A stretch of 6,998 nt of DNA from the NCBI GenBank assembly GCA_910585935.1, contig CAJUHN010000211.1, positions 1 through 6,998 of the forward strand, written 5' to 3'. Shown piece by piece: positions 1 through 5,996 of the stretch. The notes beneath the pieces are model-generated. The model was not told the origin of the DNA. It saw only the letters and a program-made list of their open reading frames with translations, and searched no databases. The position numbers and the translations under genes are program-made. This DNA comes from an uncultured Lachnospiraceae bacterium (GTDB lineage Bacteria > Bacillota > Clostridia > Lachnospirales > Lachnospiraceae). Positions within the stretch are counted from its first letter, which is position 1. Every line of letters begins with the position of its first letter.

Positions 1-168
1 CGGCAAGGAAGTATTCCAACGAAGCCGCGCTCTCGCTCCGTTCCAGACGTAGTGGATACTAAATTCGCAAATCTCGCTTCTTGCGAGTTTGCTCATTAAG
101 TACCAACGTCTTCCAAGGGGCTTCTTTTGGAATACTTCCTTGCCTCCGCTAGTTCGTTGGCTGTTCTG
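1..168 (+). repeat. Structured repeat element, copy 1 (5' edge cut by window)
   Basis: This is one of two long related copies in the window; the other is at 6217-6387. The sequence can fold into one long interrupted hairpin. The closing stem pairs 2-19 with 127-144 perfectly over 18 bp. Inside it GAAGCC (21-26) pairs with GGCTTC (119-124), AGACGT (45-50) with ACGTCT (106-111), GG (54-55) with CC (103-104), TACT (57-60) with AGTA (99-102), GCAAA (67-71) with TTTGC (88-92), and CTCGC (73-77) with GCGAG (83-87) around a TTCTT loop. A short conserved tail, GCTAGTTCGTTGGC (148-161) then TTCTG, follows the stem. No open frame of note lies inside. It is much more GC-rich than its surroundings. The family is not recognised; a structured RNA or a non-autonomous mobile hairpin are both possible. 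The strand is given by alignment with copy 2 only. Confidence 0.85.
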
Positions 169-313
169 CTTTTTGAAAAACGAGTATTACCATAATTTAT
201 AAAATCTTAGGAAGAAGATACACAGAAGTAACGCTCAAAAAGGTTTGTATTTATATGGTTTTTAGGGTTTTGCAATTCTAACTGAAAAATAATAAAATGA
301 AAGGAGAGCTAAA

Positions 314-889
314 ATGCGTATCATATCATTATTAGAAGACCAAGCACAAATGATATATTTTAAATATCTAGTACACGATTTTCATAAAAAAGAAATAAAG
401 CCATGGGAACATATCAAAAAACTTTTAGATAGGCAAAACTATCTATGTTTAGGTTTATTTGATGAAGAAAATACACTATTTGCCTATGCATTTTTTTGCA
501 CATCTCAAGATTCCTCTTGGCTTTTTTTAGATTACTACGCTGTTTGTACTGAATATCGTGGACAAGGATATGGTTCTATCTTTATAGAATTATTAAAAAA
601 ATATCTCACTAACAAAAATGGAATCTTAGCAGAAGTAGAAAATCCTGCCTATGCAGAAAATGAAAAAGAAAAGCAAGTTTGTATTCGCCGAATAGAATTT
701 TATAAAAAAAATAATTGGTATTTATCTCAAGTATATACTTGTGTATTTGATGTAAATTACCAAATTATACAACTACCTTTTTATAATTCTATAGATGATT
801 CTCTCATATATGAGGAAATATATAACATTTATCACACACTATTTCCTTCTTCTATCTACGACAAAGAAATAAAACTTCATAAGTTATAG
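314..889 (+). CDS. GNAT-family N-acetyltransferase
   Basis: The predicted 191-residue soluble protein is a GNAT acyltransferase, which would transfer an acetyl group from acetyl-CoA to an unidentified amine. The clearest sign is motif A: a hydrophobic strand (about 71-78, FLDYYAVC) followed by RGQGYG at 82-87, the pyrophosphate-binding loop of acetyl-CoA, and helix SIFIELLKKYL. A later strand ILAEVENP (104-111) and a motif-B-like segment RRIEFYKKNNW (125-135) complete the fold. The length is normal for a single-domain GNAT. The start is supported by AAAGGAGA at 300-307, about 6 nt upstream of the ATG. It is the only plus-strand gene in the window and stands alone, with a structured repeat upstream and a hairpin downstream at 950-998. 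A weak promoter-like pair (TTGAAA 173-178, TATAAA 198-203, 19-nt spacer) precedes it but is not compelling in such AT-rich DNA. The substrate cannot be inferred. Confidence 0.88.
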   Translation: MRIISLLEDQAQMIYFKYLVHDFHKKEIKPWEHIKKLLDRQNYLCLGLFDEENTLFAYAFFCTSQDSSWLFLDYYAVCTEYRGQGYGSIFIELLKKYLTNKNGILAEVENPAYAENEKEKQVCIRRIEFYKKNNWYLSQVYTCVFDVNYQIIQLPFYNSIDDSLIYEEIYNIYHTLFPSSIYDKEIKLHKL

Positions 890-949
890 ATTGATTTTTT
901 TCTCTTAAATATTTAGATTAACAGTTACCATTTAGTCTATATGAGAATT

Positions 950-1003
950 AAAAGTTCGCACGGCTTCGCTGGAATAAGTGCTTGCCGTGCGAACTTTTCT
1001 CTA
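950..1003 (+). terminator. Long GC-rich inverted repeat, possible terminator of the GNAT gene
   Basis: A perfect 15-bp inverted repeat pairs 950-964 (AAAAGTTCGCACGGC) with 984-998 (GCCGTGCGAACTTTT) around a 19-nt loop. It lies 60 nt after the GNAT stop codon. The distal arm ends in TTTT and is followed by CTCT, so it can act as a rho-independent terminator on the plus strand. The minus strand also ends in TTTT, so it could be bidirectional. It also overlaps a truncated relative of the structured repeat, so termination may be a secondary role. Confidence 0.45.
958..987 (-). repeat. Truncated, inverted relative of the structured repeat
   Basis: Read on the minus strand, these 30 bases align without gaps to positions 1-30 of copy 1 with 24 identities. 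The shared blocks are CGGCAAG, TATTCCA and CGAAGCCG, each in the same order and spacing. Only the left end of the element is present. Here the pairing is different: GCACGGC and GCCGTGC close on each other, as part of the 15-bp inverted repeat at 950-998. This looks like a remnant or miniature form of the element, opposite in orientation to the two full copies. Confidence 0.6.
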
Positions 1004-1082
1004 AAATGTTCTCTCCTCCTCACATTATAAAATATTTCTCACTCAATTTCTCTGTTTTGTCTAAGATAAACTTTACTTGATC

Positions 1083-1135
1083 AAAAAATAAACTGAGAGA
1101 TAAGCCTTTGATAATTTTCAGCTTTTCCCTCAGTT
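1083..1135 (-). terminator. Rho-independent terminator of the phosphotransferase gene
   Basis: On the minus strand AACTGAG (1135-1129) pairs with CTCAGTT (1097-1091). Inside, after an internal loop, AAGC (1124-1121) pairs with GCTT (1105-1102). The stem is followed by TATTTTTTG (1090-1082). The hairpin begins about 54 nt after the stop codon of the gene ending at 1190, as expected for its terminator. The remainder of 890-1189 contains no open frame that looks coding. Confidence 0.7.
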
Positions 1136-1189
1136 CAAGTCATACCATATATATATACCTTTTCACCTTATACAGCAAAAATATACTAT

Positions 1190-1942
1190 CTATTGATATT
1201 CTACAACATCTAACCATTTCATCAGTAATTCTTTTTCTTCTGGTCTTTTCTTTGTGAGCTGTGCGGCTGCTACAATTGGAAGCCATCTTTGCACATACTG
1301 TTTTGCTGTTCCTGTTTTTTCACAGAATTTATTCAAATATATATCTGCTTGTTCTGTAGATTGTAATGCTAATAATAAATAAGTTCTAGCAACATCTGCA
1401 CTAGCATTTCCCTGTGTTGCATGTACCCAGTCTAAAATATAAGTCTTTTCTTCTCCAATAATAATATTAGAAGGATTAAAGTCACCATGACATAATTTAA
1501 TATGTTTAGGCATACTTTCTAGACGTGTTAACAATTCATATTTTGTAGTTTCATTAATCTCTGTCACACTTTGAATCTGTCTAATCATCTTTTCTTTCAT
1601 ACGATTGAGCAAAGGGCATCTTTTAACATTCACTTCCAACTGCAAATCTACCATCATATCTATGTATTTTTCTACATCATCTGGATTTTCTTTCATTAAC
1701 TGTGCGATTGTTTTACCCTCAATGAACTCTGTAGTAATTGCCCATTGTCCATCAATTTTAGAAATTTCAATAATCTTAGGTATATTTAAACCTGTTTCTT
1801 CTACTCTTGCTGTATTCAAAGCTTCATTTAAAACTTCAGAAGTTGGATGATCTGCTTTAAAAACTTTTACAGCCATATTATCAACTTTATATACCTTTGC
1901 TGTTTCTCTGGACGAGATCATGTTTTCATTATTTAGTTTCAT
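1190..1942 (-). CDS. APH/choline kinase-like phosphotransferase
   Basis: The 250-residue protein has the aminoglycoside phosphotransferase/choline kinase fold, a small-molecule kinase using ATP. The visible motifs are AVKVFK with the probable ATP-binding lysine at K26, a nearby helix glutamate (E40, NEAL), the hinge region ITTEFIEGKTI, the catalytic loop HGDFNPSN (152-159, pattern HxDxxxxN) and ILDW (169-172), whose aspartate would bind magnesium. All catalytic residues are present, so it is probably active. The start used is ATG at 1942, because AGAAAGGGG (1957-1949) sits 6 nt upstream. An in-frame ATG 13 codons further up (1981) lacks such a site and would place its codons in the degenerate region. 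It is monocistronic, with its own terminator at 1083-1135. The substrate is unknown. Relatives in anaerobic Firmicutes are usually annotated only as APH-family proteins, so drug resistance should not be assumed. Confidence 0.88.
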   Translation of the reverse strand: MKLNNENMISSRETAKVYKVDNMAVKVFKADHPTSEVLNEALNTARVEETGLNIPKIIEISKIDGQWAITTEFIEGKTIAQLMKENPDDVEKYIDMMVDLQLEVNVKRCPLLNRMKEKMIRQIQSVTEINETTKYELLTRLESMPKHIKLCHGDFNPSNIIIGEEKTYILDWVHATQGNASADVARTYLLLALQSTEQADIYLNKFCEKTGTAKQYVQRWLPIVAAAQLTKKRPEEKELLMKWLDVVEYQ

Positions 1943-1948
1943 ATAAAT

Positions 1949-1957
1949 CCCCTTTCT
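1949..1957 (-). promoter_or_regulatory. Shine-Dalgarno that fixes the phosphotransferase start
   Basis: AGAAAGGGG on the minus strand is 6 nt before the ATG at 1942. It lies inside the longer open frame that begins at 1981, so it argues for the shorter 250-residue product. Confidence 0.75.
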
Positions 1958-1974
1958 AGTTAATCCATCTGTTT

Positions 1975-1990
1975 GTTTCAATCCACGCTC
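1975..1990 (-). other. CRISPR-repeat-like 16-mer, single copy
   Basis: The minus strand reads GAGCGTGGATTGAAAC, which matches the 3' end typical of type I-C CRISPR repeats (GCGTGGATTGAAAC or -AAAT). The 5' half of such a repeat (a GTCGC... arm pairing with the GCG side) is not present. There is no second copy and no cas gene in the window. It may be a relic repeat or coincidence. Confidence 0.25.
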
Positions 1991-2148
1991 GGTAATTTCA
2001 CGAAGTACAACAGCATCATATTATTGTGAGGATTGACCTCATGTTAGTGAAGATATACCGATTCCTCTCCGCCCACCATTACTGTAGGATACTGTTCTTG
2101 CAATTCATCACACCATTTATAGAAATGGGGATTTCTTGCTATTTCATG
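1978..2148 (-). pseudogene. Degenerate coding remnant, unidentified
   Basis: Reading the minus strand from 2148, one frame stays open for 34 codons and ends at TAA 2046-2044. It contains ARNPHFYKWCDELQEQYP followed by TVMVGGEESVYLH. The same frame then continues for 21 more codons (HEVNPHNNMMLLYFVKLPSVD) to TGA at 1980-1978. The composition is richer in G and C and more protein-like than the flanking AT-rich spacer. There is no start codon with a ribosome site. The in-frame TAA sits in a local CACTAACAT near-duplication. It looks like the inside of a gene that has lost both ends. The family is not recognised. The other explanation is chance openness of non-coding DNA. Confidence 0.35.
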
Positions 2149-2383
2149 TTAAAATGCTTTTTGTATCTGTATATATAATACTACATTTTATCTAAAAAGT
2201 ACAGTATTTTTTTTATTTATTTATGCAAATTTTGAATTATTTCCCGAATTTTTGTAGCTTTTTTATCAATATTATCATCTTCTCAACACTTTATCTTTTC
2301 GTTCTTTATATATATACCATAAATAAATCTTTTCTACTATTTTTCCTAATTTCTCTAATATTTCAATGTTTCTTATACTCTGT
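2149..2383. other. AT-rich intergenic DNA
   Basis: No coding frame is convincing in this stretch between the relic and the end of the HD-GYP gene; a plus-strand frame enters it but is antisense to that gene. The only defined structure is the hairpin with a T run at 2177-2214. No clear terminator for the minus-strand HD-GYP gene was found. Confidence 0.5.
2177..2214 (+). terminator. Terminator-like hairpin on the plus strand, with no matching gene
   Basis: AATACT (2177-2182) pairs with AGTATT (2203-2208), and an inner AC/GT plus TTTT/AAAA extend it around an ATCT loop. Eight T residues (2207-2214) follow, partly shared with the stem. On the plus strand this has the form of an intrinsic terminator, but no plus-strand gene precedes it. 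In this AT-rich spacer it could be fortuitous. Confidence 0.3.
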
Positions 2384-3451
2384 TTATTCAATTACTTTTG
2401 TGATAAATATATTTAAGTTTTCTATCAAGTTTATTTTCTTTTTAGGCTCTATCCTAATTCCATTTTCATCTTTAAATATTTCTAACACAGGTCTATCTGC
2501 CATTTCTAAATTCTGTTTAATAACCTTTCCTATCTCTCCTTCATTTGTCTGCACAATAGTTCCATTAGGATATTGCATAATCATCTGTAAAAATTTCCCT
2601 GTTATTTCCTTATCAAATAATACCCTTGTATTATCTCGTAGAAATTCTATTGCTTCTTGTAAACTTGTTTGTTTATATCCTATACCGCTTATCATCTGAT
2701 CAAATGCGTTACAAATAGAAACTATCTTAACCGACAAACTAAACTTATTTCCAGTTAAATGTAATGGATACCCGCTGCCATTCTCATATTCATGATGAAA
2801 TAAAATAATATTTTTGGCTTCTTCTGATAACCACTCTTCTTCTTTTAATGCATTGAATCCATAAATAGTATGCTTTTGAAATTCCTTTTGTTCAAAAAGT
2901 GGTTGAGATAATATATCTATATTTTCATAATCCACTGCAATATAGCGTAAACCGCTATCATGTAAAATACTTCCTCTAGCAATATCCTTTGCCACTTCTT
3001 TCTCCACACCCAATTTTAAAGCTAACATACTAGACAAGGCGCATACATTAACAGAATGAGTATACATATCTCCTCCTTGTGCTCTTATTTCCACAATTTC
3101 TTCATATACTTCTTTTTCATCTAAAATATCTTCTATTAATGTTTCTGCAACAGAACATAGAGAGGCTAGTTCTGAATTATGTTTATAAATATGTTTTTCT
3201 AATACATTTTTTACTTTTTCACTACACTCTTCCTTTACTTGTTCTTGTATAATTTTAGCTTTCTTTCCTTTTTTATTTTTTGCACCTATTTCTTCTATAT
3301 AAACATATTCTATACCTAGTAAAGGAAATCTTTCTATATATTCTTTTTTTAATACTGTTCCTCGCGCCATAAGTACTGTATACGAAGATGTAAATAAATC
3401 TTTTGCTAAAATTTCTCCTCCAACTAAATCTTTTACTGCTATTCTTTTCAT
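2384..3451 (-). CDS. Divergent HD-GYP domain protein
   Basis: The 355-residue cytoplasmic protein has an N-terminal region of about 55 residues (MKRIAVKDLVGGEILAKDLF...), a lysine-rich linker (57-75), a helical section, and an HD-GYP domain from about 115 to 290. HD-GYP proteins typically hydrolyse cyclic di-GMP using a metal centre. Visible metal-ligand motifs are H132 (HSVNV), HD at 164-165, H194 (HTIYGF), HHE at 219-221, GYP at 227-229 and D251 (CNAFDQM). The usual HDxGK motif reads HDSGLR, so the conserved lysine is lost or displaced. The GYP loop is intact (ENGSGYP). A C-terminal extension of about 60 residues (295-355) is beta-rich and resembles the tail seen in many clostridial HD-GYP proteins. 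No signal peptide or membrane segment is seen. The start is ATG 3451; the only ribosome site (AAAGGAA 3471-3465) is 13 nt upstream, which is long, so initiation may be weak. It appears to be a separate transcription unit from parAB. Confidence 0.88.
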   Translation of the reverse strand: MKRIAVKDLVGGEILAKDLFTSSYTVLMARGTVLKKEYIERFPLLGIEYVYIEEIGAKNKKGKKAKIIQEQVKEECSEKVKNVLEKHIYKHNSELASLCSVAETLIEDILDEKEVYEEIVEIRAQGGDMYTHSVNVCALSSMLALKLGVEKEVAKDIARGSILHDSGLRYIAVDYENIDILSQPLFEQKEFQKHTIYGFNALKEEEWLSEEAKNIILFHHEYENGSGYPLHLTGNKFSLSVKIVSICNAFDQMISGIGYKQTSLQEAIEFLRDNTRVLFDKEITGKFLQMIMQYPNGTIVQTNEGEIGKVIKQNLEMADRPVLEIFKDENGIRIEPKKKINLIENLNIFITKVIE

Positions 3452-3766
3452 AGGTACTTATCTATTCCTTTGTCATAGCACTTTAAATTCCTATTTGTAA
3501 ATATTATAAAAATCTATAAAATCATTACCTATCTGATGTAGACTTTCATAGAAATTATCTTTACGCCTTGACTCTTTTCCTTTCCTCTGAAATTTTAACT
3601 ATACTACTTTTATTCTTTCTCGTTATTAGCATTTCTTTATCTTCAGTTTTATTTATAGTGATATATAGTATCTTTTTCATAAAAAGCCCTATATATCCCC
3701 TTTTCTATACTAAATACTTTTCTTTCACCTAACTCAATCTTAATTATTCTAATTAAAAATTATTCT
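3452..3766. other. Gap between DUF4446 and the HD-GYP gene
   Basis: This 315-base gap contains the uncertain small ORF at 3561-3680 and an overlapping open frame at 3491-3598. An all-AT dyad (TTAATTA 3740-3746 with TAATTAA 3750-3756) follows the DUF4446 stop but lacks a T run, so it is not called as a terminator. No riboswitch pattern, including cyclic di-GMP types, was recognised upstream of the HD-GYP gene. Confidence 0.5.
3561..3680 (-). CDS. Small ORF, 39 residues, uncertain
   Basis: The frame begins MKKILYITINKTEDK, continues EMLITRKNKSSIVKISEE and ends RKRVKA before TAA at 3563-3561. It is too short to classify and strongly basic. The nearest purine-rich sites are AAAAGGGG about 17 nt and AGGG about 8 nt upstream of the ATG, which is not an ideal arrangement. 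A second open frame (3598-3491) overlaps its end and could be its continuation after a +1 shift, giving SRRKDNFYESLHQIGND... to a TAG at 3493. The pair may be a small protein, a decayed gene, or chance. It lies between the DUF4446 and HD-GYP genes on the same strand. Confidence 0.3.
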   Translation of the reverse strand: MKKILYITINKTEDKEMLITRKNKSSIVKISEERKRVKA

Positions 3767-4279
3767 TTAATATTTTTCTGTTTTACAGTTTAAAGCCATA
3801 TCCAAAGCTTTTTTCTCCTCTTCACCTAATGCAATATAAGAATTGCCATCAATAATTTCTTTCACATAAGTATAACATCCCTCTCTACTATGCATTGCAT
3901 TTAAAATAAAGCCATTGTTTTGTTTATCTAAAAGTGCAAGAGAAAAACTTAATTTTCCTCCCATCTCGTTAAATGCATCATACTTTACAATTCCTATTTT
4001 CTGATAAGTAATTAATAAATTTTCTGTAATATTATTTATCTGTTTCTTTCTTTCGTTATTCTCTTCTTCTAATTTATCAATCTTGTCAAGATACTTTACA
4101 ATGACTTCTTCTAAACTTTCTGCATCTTTCCCCCTCATAAAATTTTTAAATCTTTGGTTTACTTTTTTTATCTTTACAAGAGTTATAATAACTAGAATAA
4201 ATAATGCAATTATGAAAATTCCTGCGCCTATGCCTACATAGCAAACATATTCTATATTCTGTAATAAAAATTCTTTCAT
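3767..4279 (-). CDS. DUF4446 family membrane-anchored protein
   Basis: The 170-residue protein has one N-terminal membrane segment (about 12-35, CYVGIGAGIFIIALFILVII in part), then a basic stretch, a charged coiled-coil-like region (about 54-85) and a conserved C-terminal domain. The latter carries the signature of DUF4446: KIGIVKYDAFNEMGG (94-108), SFSLALLD (111-118), and HSREGCYTYVK (130-140). The function is unknown. The family is commonly found directly after parA and parB in Clostridia, which is also the case here. It is the third gene of the operon. Its AGGAG (4291-4287) overlaps the parB stop codon TAG (4292-4290), with a 10-nt gap between genes, so translation is probably coupled to parB. 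The bulk of the protein is predicted to be cytoplasmic, tethered to the membrane. A link to chromosome segregation is suggested only by position. Confidence 0.9.
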   Translation of the reverse strand: MKEFLLQNIEYVCYVGIGAGIFIIALFILVIITLVKIKKVNQRFKNFMRGKDAESLEEVIVKYLDKIDKLEEENNERKKQINNITENLLITYQKIGIVKYDAFNEMGGKLSFSLALLDKQNNGFILNAMHSREGCYTYVKEIIDGNSYIALGEEEKKALDMALNCKTEKY

Positions 4280-4289
4280 TTTAAAGCTC

Positions 4290-5210
4290 CTATCTCATTC
4301 CTTCAAATAACTCTATAAGTCTTTCCAGTTCTTCATTAGAATAATATTCAATTTCTATCTTTCCTTTATTTCTATCTTTTTTATTGATGATCACCTTACT
4401 GCCTAAAATCTCTTTTATTTTTTCTTCCATATTATTATAAGCAAGTTCTTCCGATTCTGTCCATAATTGTTCTGTTTTTGTCTTTTTCTCAGGATTTAAC
4501 ATTTTCTTCACTATCTTTTCTGTTTCTCTTACGCTTAACTTTTCATCAAATACCTTCATAGCCAAATCATACTGTTTATCCTTATCTTCTATAGTAACTA
4601 ATGTTCTTCCATGTCCAGCCGATATCATATCGCTTATTATCATTTTCTGAACTCGATCATCTAACTTTAATAAACGCATCGCATTAGTAATTACTGTTCT
4701 ACTCTTTGAAATTCTTTCTGCTAATTGATCCTGTTTTAAATGAAATTCCTCTATCAATCTATAATAAGCTTCTGCTTCTTCTATAGGATTTAAACCTTCT
4801 CTTTGAATATTTTCTATCAAAGAAATCTCCATCATTTCTTGTGGTGTATAGTCTTTTATAATAACAGGTATTTCTTTTAAACCAGCTAACTTTGCAGCCC
4901 TCCATCTTCGCTCTCCAGCTATGATTTTATAATAATCATTTTCTTTTTGAACTAATAATGGCTGTAAAATCCCAAATTCTTTTATAGAATCTGCTAATTC
5001 TTCTAAAGAATCCTCATTAAATTCTTTTCTAGGTTGCTCCCTATTTGGTTCTATTTCGGTTATCTTTAACTTCATTTCTACTGGTTTCTCTATTACTTTT
5101 TCTATCACTTTTTCTACTATTTCTCTATCTTCTTTATCTACTCTTTTATCATTCTTATCAGCAATTAATGAATCTAATCCTTTCCCTAATCCAGCCTTCT
5201 TTACCGCCAT
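4290..5210 (-). CDS. parB: Chromosome-partitioning protein ParB/Spo0J
   Basis: The 306-residue protein is a ParB CTPase clamp that loads at parS and spreads along DNA. Seen in order: an N-terminal ParA-stimulating motif GLGKGLDSLI (7-16), a charged linker with the repeat EKVIEKVIEKP (33-43), the ParB/Srx-like CTP-binding domain with GERRWRAAK (99-107) and ENIQRE (133-138), the helix-turn-helix domain (about 160-182, DQLAERISKSRTVITNAMRLL), SAGHGRTL (197-204, a variant of the usual GHAR), and a C-terminal dimerisation domain (about 250-306). The length is typical. The start ATG 5210 is 1 nt after the parA stop, and its AAAGGAG (5226-5220) lies within the last codons of parA, implying translational coupling. 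Three cognate parS sites are present at 6813-6964 upstream of the operon. The protein is Spo0J-like rather than Noc-like, judged by the LGKGL motif and direct pairing with parA. Confidence 0.96.
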   Translation of the reverse strand: MAVKKAGLGKGLDSLIADKNDKRVDKEDREIVEKVIEKVIEKPVEMKLKITEIEPNREQPRKEFNEDSLEELADSIKEFGILQPLLVQKENDYYKIIAGERRWRAAKLAGLKEIPVIIKDYTPQEMMEISLIENIQREGLNPIEEAEAYYRLIEEFHLKQDQLAERISKSRTVITNAMRLLKLDDRVQKMIISDMISAGHGRTLVTIEDKDKQYDLAMKVFDEKLSVRETEKIVKKMLNPEKKTKTEQLWTESEELAYNNMEEKIKEILGSKVIINKKDRNKGKIEIEYYSNEELERLIELFEGMR

Positions 5211-5211
5211 T

Positions 5212-5979
5212 TTATCTATCTCCTTTATTTATTACTTCTTCCGCCAATAATTTATAACTTTCTGCACCTGCTGATTTACTGTCATATAAATTAATAGGCA
5301 TACCATGACTTGGCGCTTCAGCTAACCTAATATTTCTAGGTATAATAGTTTTATAAATATTTTGATGTAAATTATTTTTCACATTTTCTACTACTTGTAA
5401 TGATAAATTAGTTCTCGCATCATACATAGTGAAAACGACACCTTCCATATCCAAGTTCGGATTCAATCTTTTCTTCACTAAAGTGATTGTATGTATTAAC
5501 TGACTTAATCCTTCTAAGGCATAATATTCACATTGAATTGGAACAATAACACTATCCGCCGTAGTCATAGCATTGACTGTTAACATACTTAAAGAAGGTG
5601 GGCAATCAATAATAACAAAATCATAGTTATCCCTTATAGTATTAACCTGCCCTCTTACAATATATTCTTTTCCTTCAATATCCATTAATTCTATTTCCGC
5701 ACCTGATAAATTAACATTAGAAGGAATTAGTGATAAATTATTAAATACATTTTCTAATAAACATTCTTCCAATAAACATTCTCCGATAATCATTTCATAA
5801 ATAGTATTTTCTAATGCATTTTTATCTACCCCTAATCCACTGGTTGTATTTCCTTGGGGATCCATATCAATTACTAAAACTTTCTTCCCCTTTTCCGCTA
5901 AGCATGAAGATAAATTAATAGCTGTTGTTGTCTTTCCAACTCCTCCTTTTTGATTTGCTATTGCAATAATTCTACTCAT
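5212..5979 (-). CDS. parA: Chromosome-partitioning ATPase ParA/Soj
   Basis: The 255-residue protein is a deviant-Walker ParA ATPase that binds non-specific DNA as an ATP dimer and is stimulated by ParB. The deviant Walker A motif is KGGVGKTT (11-18, with the signature lysine K11), the A' motif is VLVIDMDPQGN (34-44) and Walker B is VIIDCPPS (122-129). R189 and R218 fall at the positions of the DNA-binding arginines of Bacillus subtilis Soj. RLAEAPSHGMPI (218-229) is a family hallmark. No N-terminal DNA-binding extension is present, so it is the short chromosomal (Soj, type Ib-like) form rather than a plasmid P1-type ParA. The start ATG 5979 follows a strong Shine-Dalgarno region (GGAGGAAAGGTG, 5996-5985). 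It heads the operon parA-parB-DUF4446. Confidence 0.97.
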   Translation of the reverse strand: MSRIIAIANQKGGVGKTTTAINLSSCLAEKGKKVLVIDMDPQGNTTSGLGVDKNALENTIYEMIIGECLLEECLLENVFNNLSLIPSNVNLSGAEIELMDIEGKEYIVRGQVNTIRDNYDFVIIDCPPSLSMLTVNAMTTADSVIVPIQCEYYALEGLSQLIHTITLVKKRLNPNLDMEGVVFTMYDARTNLSLQVVENVKNNLHQNIYKTIIPRNIRLAEAPSHGMPINLYDSKSAGAESYKLLAEEVINKGDR

Positions 5980-5984
5980 ATAAA

Positions 5985-5996
5985 CACCTTTCCTCC
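5985..5996 (-). promoter_or_regulatory. Shine-Dalgarno region of parA
   Basis: GGAGGAAAGGTG on the minus strand contains two overlapping possible anti-16S matches (GGAGG and AAAGGTG), 5 nt before the parA ATG. It confirms the start at 5979. Confidence 0.75.

Noticed and set aside
1..168. Interpreting the structured repeat as an integron attC site, REP element or retron RNA
   Set aside because: No attC core triplets, no REP-type tetranucleotide with a RAYT gene, and no reverse transcriptase are visible in the window.
292..297. TAAAAT as the -10 element of the GNAT gene, with TTGCAA upstream
   Set aside because: It would start transcription inside the ribosome binding site at 300-307, leaving no usable leader.
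1605..1850. Plus-strand open frame of 81 codons
   Set aside because: It is fully antisense to the phosphotransferase gene, whose motifs are intact; there is no ribosome site or recognisable domain.
1943..1981. Longer start for the phosphotransferase (MKQTDGL...)
   Set aside because: No Shine-Dalgarno precedes the ATG at 1981, whereas a good one precedes the ATG at 1942.
2223..2699. Plus-strand open frame of 158 codons rich in F, I, S and L
   Set aside because: Most of it is antisense to the 3' end of the HD-GYP gene. The hydrophobic composition is what the complement of an A-rich coding strand yields, so it is not taken as a membrane protein.
3740..3756. AT-only dyad after DUF4446 as an operon terminator
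   Set aside because: The 7-bp stem contains no G or C and lacks a following T run on the minus strand.
5045..5257. Plus-strand open frame of 70 codons, leucine-rich
   Set aside because: It is antisense to the lysine- and glutamate-rich start of parB; its leucine runs are the complement of GAA/AAA codons.
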